DNA of 64,000 bases from Zoogloea sp. LCSB751 (GCF_002028455.1 NZ_MWUM01000007.1:62001-126000); one strand, 5' to 3'; counted from the stretch's first letter, positions 9,496 to 18,964 are shown. The notes: generated from the letters alone by a model not told the origin. Translations and numbers: made by a program.

Positions 9496-11142
9496 ATGGA
9501 CAACCGTCGCCTGATCCTCCTTCTCGTCTTCTCGTTCTCGCTGGTCATGCTGTGGGACGGCTGGCAGAAGCACAACCAGCCCAAGGTTCCGCCTGTAGCT
9601 GCCGCCGGCAGCGGCGCAGCCACCGGCGTACCCACGCCTACCGCCACGGCTGCCGCCCCTGGCGCCGCCGCCGTGCCCGGCCAGGCTGCTGCAGTAGCCG
9701 CAGCGCCCGCCGAGATCGCCACCGCGCGCACCGACCTGCTGGTGGCCGAGGTGTCTGCCCAAGGCGGCGACATCATTCGCCTGGAGCTGACCCAGCACAA
9801 GGCAACCGACGACCAGGCGCGCAACTATGTGCTCTTCGACAATGGCGAGAAGCACAGCTACGCGGCCCAGACCGGCCTGATCGGTAACGGCCTGCCCAAT
9901 CACAAGACCGTTTTCGCGCTGAGTACCAAGAACGTCGCGCTGAAGGACGGCGAGGATGCCGTCACGCTGCGCCTCGATGCACCGCCGACCGCCGACGGCG
10001 TGAAGGTCAGCAAGCTGATCACCTTCCACCGTGGCAGCTACACGGCGGACGTGAGCTACGAGATCGCCAACGGCAGCGCAGCCCCGCTGGCGCCCCACGC
10101 CTACTTCCAGTTCACCCGTGACGGCAAGCCCGCCGAGCAGCCCGGCGGCTTCGGCGTCCAGACCTTCACCGGCCCGGCCTTCTACACCGAGGCCGAGAAG
10201 TACCAGAAGGTGAAGTTCGAGGACATCGCCGACAAGAAGGCCAAGTTCGTCACCAAGGCCGCCGACGGCTGGGCCGCGATGGTCCAGCACTACTTCGTCG
10301 CCGGCTGGGCACCTAAGGAAGGCGAGCGCGAGTTCTTCGCCAACCAGATCAGCTCCGACCTGTACTCCGCTGGCGTGATCGTGCCGGTGGCCAGCATTGC
10401 CCCCGGCCAGACCGGCAAGCTGTCGGTGCCGCTGTACGCCGGCCCGCAGGAACAGAGTCGCCTCGACCAGTTCGCCAAGGGCTTCGATCTGGTGGTGGAC
10501 TACGGCTGGCTGACCATCATCGCCGCGCCGCTGTTCTGGGTGCTGCAGTGGTTCCACAAGCTGACCGGCAACTGGGGCTGGGCCATCATCCTGGTAACCA
10601 TCGCGCTGAAGGCGCTGTTCTTCCCGCTGTCCGCCGCCAGCTACAAGTCGATGGCCAAGATGAAGACCCTCGGCCCGCGCCTGCAGCGCCTCAAGGAGCA
10701 ATGCGGCGACGACAAGATGAAGCTGCAGCAGGCCATGATGGACCTCTACAAGCGCGAGAAGGTCAATCCGCTGGGTGGCTGCCTGCCCATCCTGATCCAG
10801 ATTCCGGTCTTCATCGCCCTATACTGGGTGCTGCTCGGCGTCGTCGAGATGCGCGGCGCGCCGTGGCTGGGCTGGATTCACGATCTGTCGGTGAAGGATC
10901 CGTTCTACATCCTGCCGCTGATCATGGGCGCCACCAGCCTGATCCAGACCCGCCTCAACCCGGCGCCGCCCGATCCGATCCAGGCCAAGGTGATGATGCT
11001 GATGCCGATCCTGTTCACCTTCATGTTCCTGTGGTTCCCGGCCGGCCTCGTGCTGTACTGGGTGGTGAACAACTCCCTGTCGATCGCCCAGCAATGGCAG
11101 ATCAACCGGATGATCGCGGCCGGTGGCAAACCCGCCGAGTGA
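9496..11142 (+). CDS. yidC: Membrane protein insertase YidC
   Basis: 548 residues from ATG 9496 ([20 protein letters not shown]). The N-terminal membrane segment is about 6-24, followed by an Ala-rich linker and a large periplasmic domain to about 340. The C-terminal core has the hydrophobic segments of the Oxa1/Alb3 fold ([57 protein letters not shown]). It inserts inner-membrane proteins alone or with SecYEG. Its 3' end overlaps the GTG start of mnmE by 20 bases. Confidence 0.98.
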   Translation: MDNRRLILLLVFSFSLVMLWDGWQKHNQPKVPPVAAAGSGAATGVPTPTATAAAPGAAAVPGQAAAVAAAPAEIATARTDLLVAEVSAQGGDIIRLELTQHKATDDQARNYVLFDNGEKHSYAAQTGLIGNGLPNHKTVFALSTKNVALKDGEDAVTLRLDAPPTADGVKVSKLITFHRGSYTADVSYEIANGSAAPLAPHAYFQFTRDGKPAEQPGGFGVQTFTGPAFYTEAEKYQKVKFEDIADKKAKFVTKAADGWAAMVQHYFVAGWAPKEGEREFFANQISSDLYSAGVIVPVASIAPGQTGKLSVPLYAGPQEQSRLDQFAKGFDLVVDYGWLTIIAAPLFWVLQWFHKLTGNWGWAIILVTIALKALFFPLSAASYKSMAKMKTLGPRLQRLKEQCGDDKMKLQQAMMDLYKREKVNPLGGCLPILIQIPVFIALYWVLLGVVEMRGAPWLGWIHDLSVKDPFYILPLIMGATSLIQTRLNPAPPDPIQAKVMMLMPILFTFMFLWFPAGLVLYWVVNNSLSIAQQWQINRMIAAGGKPAE

Positions 11143-12469
11143 CACCATCGCGGCGATTGCCACCGCGCCTGGGCGTGGTGGCATCGGCGTGGTCCGGATC
11201 TCCGGGCCGAAGCTCTCCGCGCTCGTGGCCAGCTTCTCCGGCCGTGAGCCGCAAGCCCGGGTCGCCCAGTTCGCCCGCTTCCGTGACGGCAGCGGGCAGC
11301 TGATCGACGAAGGCCTCCTCCTCTACTTCCCGGCCCCCCACTCCTTCACCGGCGAAGACGTCATCGAATTGCAGGGCCACGGCGGCCCGGTGGTCATGCA
11401 GATGCTGCTGGCCCGGTGCCTGGAACTCGGCGCCCGTCTAGCGGAACCCGGCGAATTCACCCGCCGCGCCTTCCTCAACGGCAAGCTCGATCTCGCCCAG
11501 GCGGAAAGCGTTGCCGACCTCATCGAAGCCTCCACCGCCGCAGCCGCCCGCTCGGCGGTCCGCTCGCTGACCGGCAGCTTCTCAAAGGAAGTCCATGGCC
11601 TGTGTGATCGCCTCATCGACCTTCGCATGCTGGTGGAAGCCACGCTGGACTTCCCGGACGAAGACGTGGACTTCCTCGTCGAGGCACGAGCCTTCGAACG
11701 CGTCGCGGTCATCGTCAACGAGCTGTCTGCGATCCTCGACCGCGCGGCTCAGGGCAGCCTGCTGCGCAACGGCCTGCACGTGGTGCTGGTCGGTCAGCCC
11801 AACGTCGGCAAGTCCAGCCTGCTCAACCGCCTCGCCGGCGAGGAGCGCGCGATCGTCACCGACATCGCCGGCACCACCCGCGATGCACTGCGCGAGACCA
11901 TCCAGATCGAGGGCATCCCGCTCCACATCACCGACACCGCCGGCCTGCGCGACACCACCGACGAGGTCGAGAAGATCGGCATCGCCCGTACCTGGCAGGA
12001 AATCGACCGGGCCGACGTCGTCGTACGGTTGGTGGACGTACGCAATGGCGCGACCGATGCCGATGCAGCCATCGACGCGCGCCTGCCTGCCGGCGTCGAA
12101 CGGATCACCGTCTTCAACAAGGTCGACCTGGTAGAGCGTCAGCCTGAACGGCTGGAGGGCCAGGAAGGCGTCCAGCTTTTCCTGTCCGCCAAGGCTGGCC
12201 AAGGCGTCGACCTGCTTCGCAGCGAGCTGCTGCGCGTGGCCGGCTGGCATCGCCACGGCGAAGACGTGATCCTCGCCCGCGAACGCCACCTGGTGGCACT
12301 GCGGACCGCACTAGCCCACACTCAGGCAGCACTGGAAAATCGTCAAGCCCTGGAACTGATGGCCGAGGAACTGCGCCTCGCGCAGGAAGCCATCAACGAA
12401 ATCACTGGGGAATTCACGCCGGACGACCTTCTCGGGGTCATCTTCTCGCGCTTCTGCATCGGAAAATAG
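11123..12469 (+). CDS. mnmE: tRNA uridine-5-carboxymethylaminomethyl modification GTPase MnmE
   Basis: 448 residues from GTG 11123, inside the end of yidC. The N-terminal tetrahydrofolate-binding domain starts with [19 protein letters not shown]. The G domain has GQPNVGKSS (P-loop), [16 protein letters not shown] and NKVD. The C-terminus ends FCIGK with the essential cysteine. MnmE works with MnmG to modify U34 of several tRNAs. mnmG is not next to it here, unlike in many relatives. Confidence 0.98.
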   Translation: MANPPSDTIAAIATAPGRGGIGVVRISGPKLSALVASFSGREPQARVAQFARFRDGSGQLIDEGLLLYFPAPHSFTGEDVIELQGHGGPVVMQMLLARCLELGARLAEPGEFTRRAFLNGKLDLAQAESVADLIEASTAAAARSAVRSLTGSFSKEVHGLCDRLIDLRMLVEATLDFPDEDVDFLVEARAFERVAVIVNELSAILDRAAQGSLLRNGLHVVLVGQPNVGKSSLLNRLAGEERAIVTDIAGTTRDALRETIQIEGIPLHITDTAGLRDTTDEVEKIGIARTWQEIDRADVVVRLVDVRNGATDADAAIDARLPAGVERITVFNKVDLVERQPERLEGQEGVQLFLSAKAGQGVDLLRSELLRVAGWHRHGEDVILARERHLVALRTALAHTQAALENRQALELMAEELRLAQEAINEITGEFTPDDLLGVIFSRFCIGK

Positions 12470-12511
12470 CGAGACTTCCGCAGCATTCCAACGCGATCCA
12501 CCGCCCCCCTC

Positions 12512-12537
12512 AAGCCCGCATAACTGCGGGCTTTTTT
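12512..12537 (+). terminator. Rho-independent terminator after mnmE
   Basis: AAGCCCGCA, loop TAAC, TGCGGGCTT, then TTTT. A perfect nine-base stem with a T-run, closing the rpmH-mnmE transcription unit. Confidence 0.85.
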
Positions 12538-12844
12538 GTTCCGCAGTGTGCTTGTATACGCCGGGTGGATCCACGCAGGTGAAGCCCCCCTCCAAAGCGA
12601 AATCAAATGACTATGAGGCGGCAGGCCTTGAATTGCCCGGAATCTCCTGGGGTTTGCGTCACGGGGACAGAGAGCCGCATGAGCCGGCCGTTTTCCGGAC
12701 CCCTTAGGTTGTTGTTTCCCATTATCGAAAAATCAGTGAGAAATCTGACCTGGCCATGGCGTGACTTTTCGTTTCAATAGGCATATCGCTTGTCGCAATA
12801 CGGTAAATTCATACTGTCTCTAGGGCGATGGCAAGGGGGAAAGT
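12538..12844. other. Intergenic stretch after mnmE, no gene seen
   Basis: About 300 bases with lower GC than the neighbouring genes. No convincing coding region or RNA gene is seen. A possible weak promoter (TTGTCG near 12,790, CATACT about 16 bases later) lies before the exported-protein gene. Base composition suggests acquired or relaxed sequence between mnmE and the next conserved block. Confidence 0.4.
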
Positions 12845-13285
12845 ATGGACGCGAAGTGGAAATCGAACGTTTTTGCGTTGCTGCTGGCGAGTGTCTCTTG
12901 TTTCTCAGCTCAGGCACAAACCACGCTTGGCGAGATACTCGACAAAGGGGGGCACGTTCTCGAAAAAGACGAACTGACCAAGACTCTTGTTGGCGCAAAC
13001 TTTTCAGGTGTTCGAGCCAGCGGCGGCACCATCGATGCAAGCGTGAATGCAGACGGACGTATCGGGGGGTATTTACAGAATCCAGGGCGTGCGGCGCTTA
13101 ACTTCATCGGGGTCTGGAAAATCGCTGATGATGGACGGTTCTGCTTTGACTACAAAGCCAATGCCCCCAACACACTCCCCGCAACAGCTTGTACTTACTA
13201 CTTCCAGCTTGGGGATGAGTATTTCGTCTCGTCATCGAAGTCGGATCTGGCAGCATCTGTCACGCCAAGAAAAATCAGACATTGA
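12845..13285 (+). CDS. Exported protein of unknown function
   Basis: 146 residues. A signal peptide is clear: charged start MDAKWKSN, hydrophobic core, cleavage likely after AQAQ (about residue 25). The mature part contains GVWKIADDGRFCFDYKANAP and CTYYFQLGDEYFV. The pattern of a 'G-W' strand followed by a cysteine-bearing strand resembles DUF995-like periplasmic proteins, but this is a weak match. Two mature cysteines could pair. GC is lower than in adjacent core genes. GGGGGAAAG precedes the ATG. It stands alone and has its own terminator. Confidence 0.65.
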   Translation: MDAKWKSNVFALLLASVSCFSAQAQTTLGEILDKGGHVLEKDELTKTLVGANFSGVRASGGTIDASVNADGRIGGYLQNPGRAALNFIGVWKIADDGRFCFDYKANAPNTLPATACTYYFQLGDEYFVSSSKSDLAASVTPRKIRH

Positions 13286-13322
13286 AGTTCCTTCGATCAG
13301 ACCGACGCACTTCAAGAACCGA

Positions 13323-13343
13323 CCCGCCCCAGTGGCGGGTTTT
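13323..13343 (+). terminator. Terminator after the exported-protein gene
   Basis: CCCGCC, loop CCAGT, GGCGGG, then TTTT. A short GC-rich stem with a T-run, 38 bases past the stop. Confidence 0.7.
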
Positions 13344-13609
13344 GCTTTTTGGCCGGCCGGTACGCAGCGAAATACGCACTGAATCGGCAGTTTTAGACGT
13401 GGAGTTGGTTAATGGACTGGCGAATGCAGAGACCGACTTGTCGGCGCGGGTGCCTAACCGATAGGCGCATGGCGGTATCCAAGCTGAGATCCACGCGAGA
13501 GCCTGAATGCAAGGAGCACCAGGTGTGCCGCGCCGGCAGCTGACACCGATCAGTAAGCGTCCGGCCACCCCATTTCCCCTGTCAGCCCAAACGCAGCACT
13601 CTTACTGCC
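13344..13609. other. Intergenic stretch, no gene seen
   Basis: About 265 bases between the terminator and the end of the minus-strand small gene. Open frames here have unlikely composition and no ribosome site. Nothing is assigned. Confidence 0.4.
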
Positions 13610-13810
13610 TCAGTGCAGCCACTTCTTCTGCAAGACCTGCCATTCGGGCTCGGAGCAGAACCATTCGGTAACCTCGATCTCCCGTTGCTCAACCTGGTGC
13701 CTGCGTTCATAGCCAGTAGGAGATCCGCGATCACGCTGCCGCCGGTCTTTGCCGGATCGACGCTCGAAGCCGCTCCAGTTCCTTCCACGAGAAATCAGCA
13801 GCTTTTCCAT
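13610..13810 (-). CDS. Small basic protein with RRSGxDRR-like motif
   Basis: 66 residues, preceded by an excellent ribosome site (AGGTGAGG, about five bases before ATG). The sequence FERRSGKDRRQRDRGSPTGY followed by ERRHQVEQREIEVTEW is rich in Arg and acidic residues. From memory, similar small proteins with repeated RRSG-DRR and ERR blocks ending in a Glu/Trp-rich tail occur in beta-proteobacteria, without known function. No signal peptide or membrane segment. The ribosome site and motif make it a real gene despite its size. Confidence 0.55.
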   Translation of the reverse strand: MEKLLISRGRNWSGFERRSGKDRRQRDRGSPTGYERRHQVEQREIEVTEWFCSEPEWQVLQKKWLH

Positions 13811-13869
13811 TTACCTCACCTGTTCGGGAACTTCCTGTAGACAAGCATCGGCTTGTGCCTGCCTAATCT

Positions 13870-13887
13870 TCGAGAAATAGTTCTCGA
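13870..13887. repeat. Inverted repeat upstream of the small lipoprotein gene
   Basis: TCGAGAA, ATAG, TTCTCGA: a perfect seven-base stem with a four-base loop. It lies in the 198-base gap between the divergent small genes at 13,810 and 14,009. It may be a binding site or the base of a leader hairpin. Confidence 0.3.
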
Positions 13888-14008
13888 CAGGAATCCAACC
13901 CTCCACCCACGGATGCGACATAATTCTCGGCGTCGCGTAAATGCGGCGACATCGGCCCCGTCCGTGTTCCCTGACAGTTACCGGCCATCTGTCTCAAGGA
14001 GTTTTTCC

Positions 14009-14242
14009 GTGCGCCTTTCCGCGATCCGCTACACAGCCCTGCTCGCCCTCACCCTGGTGGCCTGCTCGGCGGAACCACCCATCTCCCTCGCCGACAAGGT
14101 GAAAGCCACTCGCGAATTGCTCGCCGAACGCACGGAATGTGCTGACTTCACCAAACAACTGAATACCGCCACGGACCGCCAGCAGGTGGATCAAACCTAT
14201 CAAGCCGCCAAAAGCGCTCATTGCATCAAGCCGGACGTCTGA
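14009..14242 (+). CDS. Small lipoprotein of unknown function
   Basis: 77 residues from GTG 14009, preceded by AAGGAG. The N-terminus is a lipoprotein signal with lipobox LVAC, so the mature protein begins at that cysteine. The mature part is short, charged and helical, with two further cysteines (TECADFTKQL and SAHCIKPDV) that could form a disulfide. No family recognised. A hairpin with a T-run (GGCACGCCAGCCGGGTTTG region, 14,280-14,305) follows. Confidence 0.65.
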   Translation: MRLSAIRYTALLALTLVACSAEPPISLADKVKATRELLAERTECADFTKQLNTATDRQQVDQTYQAAKSAHCIKPDV

Positions 14243-14389
14243 GCACCAGTCTGACGCGAGCGCTTCCTCACACAAAACCCGGCACGCCAGCCGGGTTTGT
14301 TTTTGCGGGGTCGACTGGCATCATGGAGACAGACCTGCCGCCCGGGCAGCCGAGGCCTCGCCTCCATCGCAATCACAGGAGAAGCCACT

Positions 14390-15151
14390 ATGGTTTGGGA
14401 GCCTGACCGTTACCTGCAGTTTTCCGATGAACGCTTGCGCCCGGCTCTTGATCTGCTCGGCCGCATCCCGCTGCGTCGCCCTGCCCACATCGTCGACCTC
14501 GGCTGTGGTGCCGGCAATGTAACCCGCCTGCTTGCCGAACGTTGGCCTGACGCAGAACTGACCGGCCTCGACAGCTCCCCTGAAATGCTCGAGCGGGCAC
14601 GCGCACAGCTTCCCGGCGTCCGTTTCGAGCTGACCGGCGTCGAACACTGGGACGCCGACGAACCCCTTGATCTGCTGTTCTCCAATGCGGCCCTGCATTG
14701 GGTCGGCCAGCATGAAACGCTCTTCCCGCGGCTGCTCGACGCCTTGTCTCCCGGCGGTGTGCTTGCCGTGCAGATGCCCGGCAACTTCGACGCGCCCTCC
14801 CATCGCATCATCCGTGAGATGGCTGCCTCATCAGCCTGGGCAGGCAAGGTCGGCAGCGGGCGTATGGGCGCGATCCTCGGGCTGGCCGATTACCATCGAT
14901 TGCTCGCTTCCGGCACGACCCGCTTGTCCTTGTGGGAGACAACCTACTGGCAGGCCTTGACCGGCCCGTCCCCCGTGCTGGACTGGTTGCGTGGTACGAC
15001 GCTGCTGCCCTATGTTGCACCGATGGACACGGAGACACGCGATGCATTCTTCTCCGAGCTCGCTGACCGACTTGCCGAGGCCTACCCACCAGACACGGCG
15101 GGATGCACGCTTTTTCCTTTCCGCCGGATTTTCATCGTCGCCCAGCGATGA
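14390..15151 (+). CDS. tam: Trans-aconitate 2-methyltransferase-like SAM methyltransferase
   Basis: 253 residues from ATG 14390, with AGGAGA upstream. It begins with MVWEPDRYLQFSDERLRP, characteristic of Tam, and has the SAM-binding motif VDLGCGAGNVTRLLAERWP. The family methylates trans-aconitate, an inhibitor of aconitase, with S-adenosylmethionine. Length is as for E. coli Tam. The following sirtuin gene overlaps its stop (ATGA), suggesting joint translation. Confidence 0.88.
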   Translation: MVWEPDRYLQFSDERLRPALDLLGRIPLRRPAHIVDLGCGAGNVTRLLAERWPDAELTGLDSSPEMLERARAQLPGVRFELTGVEHWDADEPLDLLFSNAALHWVGQHETLFPRLLDALSPGGVLAVQMPGNFDAPSHRIIREMAASSAWAGKVGSGRMGAILGLADYHRLLASGTTRLSLWETTYWQALTGPSPVLDWLRGTTLLPYVAPMDTETRDAFFSELADRLAEAYPPDTAGCTLFPFRRIFIVAQR

Positions 15152-15972
15152 GCGCTCTGTCCGAAGCCGCAAGGCTGATAGCGGCGGCCGACGGGCTCGT
15201 CGCCGCCGCCGGGGCCGGCATGGGTGTTGACTCTGGCCTGCCGGACTTTCGCGGCAACAGTGGATTCTGGCGTGCCTATCCGGCGCTCGCCGAGGCCCGT
15301 ATCACTTTCGAGGAGATTGCCAACCCGGCCGCCTTTCGGCGTGATCCACGCCTGGCCTGGGGCTTCTACGGCCATCGCCTGAACCTCTACCGCCACACCC
15401 AACCCCACCGGGGCTTTGCCATTCTGCGCGCCATCGCCGAGCGCCTGCCTCACAACGCCTTCGTGTTCACCTCCAATGTGGACGGCCAGTTCCAGAAGGC
15501 CGACTTCGATGAGGCACAGATCTGCGAAGTGCATGGATCGATCCATCACCTGCAGTGCGTCAACGGCTGCGCCGGCGACATCCTTTCTGCCGATGATATC
15601 TCACCCGAGGTGAGCGACGCGACCTGTCAGCTGGTGTCTCCCCTGCCCCGCTGCTGCCACTGCAATGACCTGCTGCGTCCCAACGTGTTGATGTTTGGTG
15701 ACGGGGACTGGGTGAGTCGCCGCAGCACAGCGCAGCGGCGCAGGCTGGACACCTGGCTGCAAACGACGCGACGACCGGTTGTCGTGGAGATCGGTGCAGG
15801 CAAGCACGTACCCACTGTACGCTGGTTCAGCGAGACACTTGGCGCCCCCCTGATCCGCATCAATCCCGCCGAGGCCGAAGTTCCAGGTCTCGGCGTCAGC
15901 CTGCCCCTTGGCGGATTCGAGGCGCTTGAGGGCATCCAGTCGGCACTGCTTGCCGAAGGTTTCTTCGCCTGA
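15148..15972 (+). CDS. Sir2-family NAD-dependent deacetylase (sirtuin)
   Basis: 274 residues, starting at ATG 15148 over the tam stop. NAD-binding motif GAGMGVDSGLPDFRG, catalytic-histidine region CEVHGSIHHLQC, and cysteines in CVNGC and CCHCNDLLRP placed as in the structural zinc site of sirtuins. TSNVDGQF matches the T-Q/N-N-x-D element. It probably removes acyl groups from lysines of cytoplasmic proteins, consuming NAD. The coupling to tam has no obvious metabolic explanation. Confidence 0.85.
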   Translation: MSALSEAARLIAAADGLVAAAGAGMGVDSGLPDFRGNSGFWRAYPALAEARITFEEIANPAAFRRDPRLAWGFYGHRLNLYRHTQPHRGFAILRAIAERLPHNAFVFTSNVDGQFQKADFDEAQICEVHGSIHHLQCVNGCAGDILSADDISPEVSDATCQLVSPLPRCCHCNDLLRPNVLMFGDGDWVSRRSTAQRRRLDTWLQTTRRPVVVEIGAGKHVPTVRWFSETLGAPLIRINPAEAEVPGLGVSLPLGGFEALEGIQSALLAEGFFA

Positions 15973-15981
15973 CGGAGTTCT

Positions 15982-15997
15982 TGTTCCACGTGAAACA
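15982..15997. promoter_or_regulatory. parS-like centromere site 1
   Basis: TGTTCCACGTGAAACA matches the bacterial parS consensus TGTTTCACGTGAAACA at 15 of 16 positions. It sits between the sirtuin stop and the TauE/SafE start. ParB binds such sites to load partition complexes near the origin. parA and parB are not in this window. Confidence 0.85.
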
Positions 15998-16003
15998 CAC
16001 CCC

Positions 16004-16768
16004 ATGGATCTAGCCCTACCACTCCTCGCTGCCGGCGCCTTCTTCGCGGGCGTCGTCGACGCCGTTGTCGGCGGCGGCGGCCTCATCCAGATTCCGCTTC
16101 TGTTCTCCGCTTATCCCCAAGCTGCACCCGGCACACTGTTCGGCACCAACAAACTGGCCAGCGTGCTGGGTACGGCCAGCGCAGCAGCGCAGTACGCCCG
16201 CCGACTGGCGGTACCCTGGCGGGCAGCCGCTCCCGCCGCCATCGCGGCCGCAGCAGGATCCTGGTTGGGCGCCCGAACTGTCGTGCTGTTTCCACCCTCC
16301 GCTCTACGCCCATTGATTCTCGTCCTGCTGACGGCGGTAGCGATCTACACCTACATCCGCAAGGATTTCGGCAGCATCCATCAGCGCCTCGCCAATCCCA
16401 CCACCGAAGTGCGGCGAGCCATGCTGATCGGTGCAGCCATAGGTTTCTACGACGGCTTTTTCGGACCGGGCACCGGCAGCTTCCTGATCTTCCTGTTCAT
16501 CCGTTTCCTCGGGATGGATTTCCTGCACGCCTCCGTATCGGCCAAGATTGTCAACGTTGCCACCAACCTGGCGGCCATCGCTGTCTTCGTCTCCCACGGA
16601 GAGATCTTCTGGATCGTTGCTGCAATCATGGGCGGCTGCAATCTGTTGGGCTCCCGCGTGGGAACGGCCCTCGCGCTTCGCCACGGCGCAGCCTTTGTCC
16701 GCAAAGCCTTCCTGTTCGTCGTCGGCGCCCTGATCCTGCGCTTCAGCGTCGACACCTTCCTGCCCTGA
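16004..16768 (+). CDS. TSUP-family (TauE/SafE) membrane transporter
   Basis: 254 residues from ATG 16004. Multiple hydrophobic segments with the TSUP landmarks AGVVDAVVGGGGLIQIPLL near the N-terminus and GFYDGFFGPGTGSFLIFLF in the second half. The family exports sulfite, sulfoacetate and similar anions, or acts in their uptake; substrate cannot be told from sequence. Length and two-repeat layout are normal. Confidence 0.88.
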   Translation: MDLALPLLAAGAFFAGVVDAVVGGGGLIQIPLLFSAYPQAAPGTLFGTNKLASVLGTASAAAQYARRLAVPWRAAAPAAIAAAAGSWLGARTVVLFPPSALRPLILVLLTAVAIYTYIRKDFGSIHQRLANPTTEVRRAMLIGAAIGFYDGFFGPGTGSFLIFLFIRFLGMDFLHASVSAKIVNVATNLAAIAVFVSHGEIFWIVAAIMGGCNLLGSRVGTALALRHGAAFVRKAFLFVVGALILRFSVDTFLP

Positions 16769-16774
16769 CGGAGT

Positions 16775-16790
16775 TGTTCCACGTGAAACA
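16775..16790. promoter_or_regulatory. parS-like centromere site 2
   Basis: Identical 16-mer to the site at 15,982, 793 bases away. It spans the start of the spermidine synthase-like gene. Both copies are preceded by TGACGGAGTT, so a longer segment is duplicated or conserved. Confidence 0.85.
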
Positions 16791-17643
16791 ACCCTTCTTT
16801 CACTCCCCTCTTGCGCCCGATGTCGCTCTGTCCATCGACCGCAAAGCGAAAGCCATCGAGATCCGCAGCATCCACCAGCGGATCAGTGTGGAAACAACCG
16901 CAAGTCTCGGCCGCCTATACAGACTGGACGGCGACCTGATGGCCGCCGAAGCGGACGAGTACATCATCCACGAAAGCCTCGCCCATCTACCGGCCCTTGC
17001 CCATCATGAGCCGCGCAGCGCCCTCGTTCTCGGCGGAGGCGACGGCGCCACCGCTCGCGAACTGCTGAAGCACCCGGACATCGAGCGGATCATCATCGCG
17101 GAGCTCGACCCTGAGGTGGTTCGTGTCATCCGCCAGCACATCCCCACCCTGCCCGCCGGCGCCTTCGACTCCCCTCGCGTCGAACTGCACCATGGGGATG
17201 CCGCCGACACCCTCCAACGGGCGTACGACCATGGAGAGCGCTTCGACCTCATCCTGTTCGACCTCACCGAAGCCGACGACCCGGCCTGCGCCCATCTGCA
17301 TCGCACAGAATTCATGCGTTTATGTGCGGCCAGCCTGCACACTGGCGGTATGATTCACGTCCAGCTCGGCTCGCCCTTTTACCAGCCTGTCCAGACAGCC
17401 GCCCTCTGGCAGCGGATGCGTGCCCTGTTTCCCGACCTGCGCCCGGCCCTGCTCAACGTTCCGTCCTACGGCGGCCCCTGGCTGGTGACGCGGGGTACGC
17501 TGACACCCATGAACGAACCGACTGTCGCCGACCTGCAGAAGCGCCTCATCGCAAGAGGCCTGCGCGACCTGCGTCATTACAACCCCGACCTGCACCACGC
17601 CTGCCAGGTCCTGCCCAACTCGATTCGCCAGCTACTGGCTTGA
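16783..17643 (+). CDS. Spermidine synthase-like aminopropyltransferase
   Basis: 286 residues from GTG 16783, chosen because GGAG lies nine bases upstream; a TTG at 16774 would add MFH and has no spacing for a ribosome site. Key motifs: YIIHESLAHLPALAHHEPRS, the SAM-binding LVLGGGDGATARELL, and FDLILFDLTEADDP, which corresponds to the DxxD active-site loop. The family transfers aminopropyl groups from decarboxylated SAM to polyamines. The parS site forms its first codons. speD was not seen nearby, so the true acceptor is uncertain. Confidence 0.8.
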   Translation: MKQPFFHSPLAPDVALSIDRKAKAIEIRSIHQRISVETTASLGRLYRLDGDLMAAEADEYIIHESLAHLPALAHHEPRSALVLGGGDGATARELLKHPDIERIIIAELDPEVVRVIRQHIPTLPAGAFDSPRVELHHGDAADTLQRAYDHGERFDLILFDLTEADDPACAHLHRTEFMRLCAASLHTGGMIHVQLGSPFYQPVQTAALWQRMRALFPDLRPALLNVPSYGGPWLVTRGTLTPMNEPTVADLQKRLIARGLRDLRHYNPDLHHACQVLPNSIRQLLA

Positions 17644-17647
17644 CTCC

Positions 17648-18964
17648 ATGCCCCACGCCTCCATTTCGAACCCTCCCCACGCCCTACCGGAAGACAGCCT
17701 CGGCTACGCCATCCTGACGGCGGCGGAACTGATCGCCGAGGTAGTTGCCGGCACCACGCTGACCGAAAGCCTGGGCGCCCTGTGGGCAGCCCGGCCGCGC
17801 ACCCCACCGGGCGTCCGCGGAGCCATCCTCGATCTCACCTACAGCAGTTTGCGGGATTACGGTCGCCAGGACTTCATCCTCGGTCGCCTGCTGCAAAAGC
17901 CCTTGCCGGAACCGGTTCAATCCATCCTGCGCGTCGCGCTGCACCGTCTCGACAGCCACAGCGACACCGCCCACACCGTCGTGAACCAGGCAGTAGACGC
18001 GGCAGCCACCTGCCTCGGCGGCAAGTTCAAGGGCGTGGCCAACGGTGTGCTGCGCAACGCCCTGCGCCAGATGGAGGACCTGAACAAGGCTGCCGACGCC
18101 GACATGGTCGCCGAGTATCGCCACCCGCCCTGGTGGATCCGCCGTCTGAAGACCCAGTACCCGGCCCAATGGCGCAACATCCTCGCCGCCGGCAACACCC
18201 ACCCGCCGATGGCCCTGCGCATCAACGTGCTGCGCAGCGATCGGGATGAAGTGCTGGCCAACTTTGCTGACGCCGGCGTGCCCCTGCACCAGCTCGCCAA
18301 TGGCGCGCTCCTGCTCGAACGCCCGGTACCGGTTTCCCGACTGCCCGGCTTCGCCGAAGGCTGCATCAGCGTGCAGGATGCAGGCGCCCAGTTCGCCGCC
18401 CACCACCTCGACGTGGAGGATGGCCAACGCGTCCTCGACGCCTGTGCCGCGCCTGGCGGCAAGACGGCCCACATCCTCGAACTCGCCGATGTGGACCTCA
18501 CTGCCCTCGACGCGGATCCGGGCCGGACACGGCGCATCGAGGAAAACCTGCAGCGCCTCGGCCTCGCAGCCACGATCAAGACTTCCGACTGCCGCAACCT
18601 GGATGCCTGGTGGGACGGCCGCTTCTTCGAGCGCATCCTTGCCGATGTACCCTGCTCGGCCTCCGGCGTGGTGCGCCGCAATCCTGACATCAAGTGGCTG
18701 CGCCGCGGTGGCGACATCGCCCGCTTCGCCGCACAACAGGCCGAGATCGTCGATGCCCTGTGGCAGGTCCTCGCCCCGGGTGGCAAAATGCTTTACGCCA
18801 CCTGCTCGGTATTTGCCGAGGAGAACAGCGAGCAGATGGCCGGCTTCGCTGCCCGTCATCCCGATTGCCGCCGGCTGCCCCTTGACGGTCAGCTCGACTG
18901 CCAATATCTGCCCTGCTCCGAACATGACGGATTCTTCTACGCCCTGCTCGAGAAAGTCGCCTGA
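17648..18964 (+). CDS. rsmB: 16S rRNA (cytosine-967-C5)-methyltransferase
   Basis: 438 residues, four bases after the previous stop. The N-terminal NusB-like RNA-binding domain includes HTVVNQAVDAAATCLGGKFKGVANGVLRN. The C-terminal SAM domain has DACAAPGGKTAHILEL, ADVPCSASGVVRRNPDIKW and ATCSVFAEEN, with the two cysteines used for catalysis and release. It makes m5C967 in 16S rRNA. It overlaps the next gene. Confidence 0.95.
   Translation: MPHASISNPPHALPEDSLGYAILTAAELIAEVVAGTTLTESLGALWAARPRTPPGVRGAILDLTYSSLRDYGRQDFILGRLLQKPLPEPVQSILRVALHRLDSHSDTAHTVVNQAVDAAATCLGGKFKGVANGVLRNALRQMEDLNKAADADMVAEYRHPPWWIRRLKTQYPAQWRNILAAGNTHPPMALRINVLRSDRDEVLANFADAGVPLHQLANGALLLERPVPVSRLPGFAEGCISVQDAGAQFAAHHLDVEDGQRVLDACAAPGGKTAHILELADVDLTALDADPGRTRRIEENLQRLGLAATIKTSDCRNLDAWWDGRFFERILADVPCSASGVVRRNPDIKWLRRGGDIARFAAQQAEIVDALWQVLAPGGKMLYATCSVFAEENSEQMAGFAARHPDCRRLPLDGQLDCQYLPCSEHDGFFYALLEKVA

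Noticed and set aside
13275..13568. 97-codon minus-strand frame
   Set aside because: No ribosome site, composition unlike neighbouring genes, and it overlaps the terminator of the exported-protein gene.
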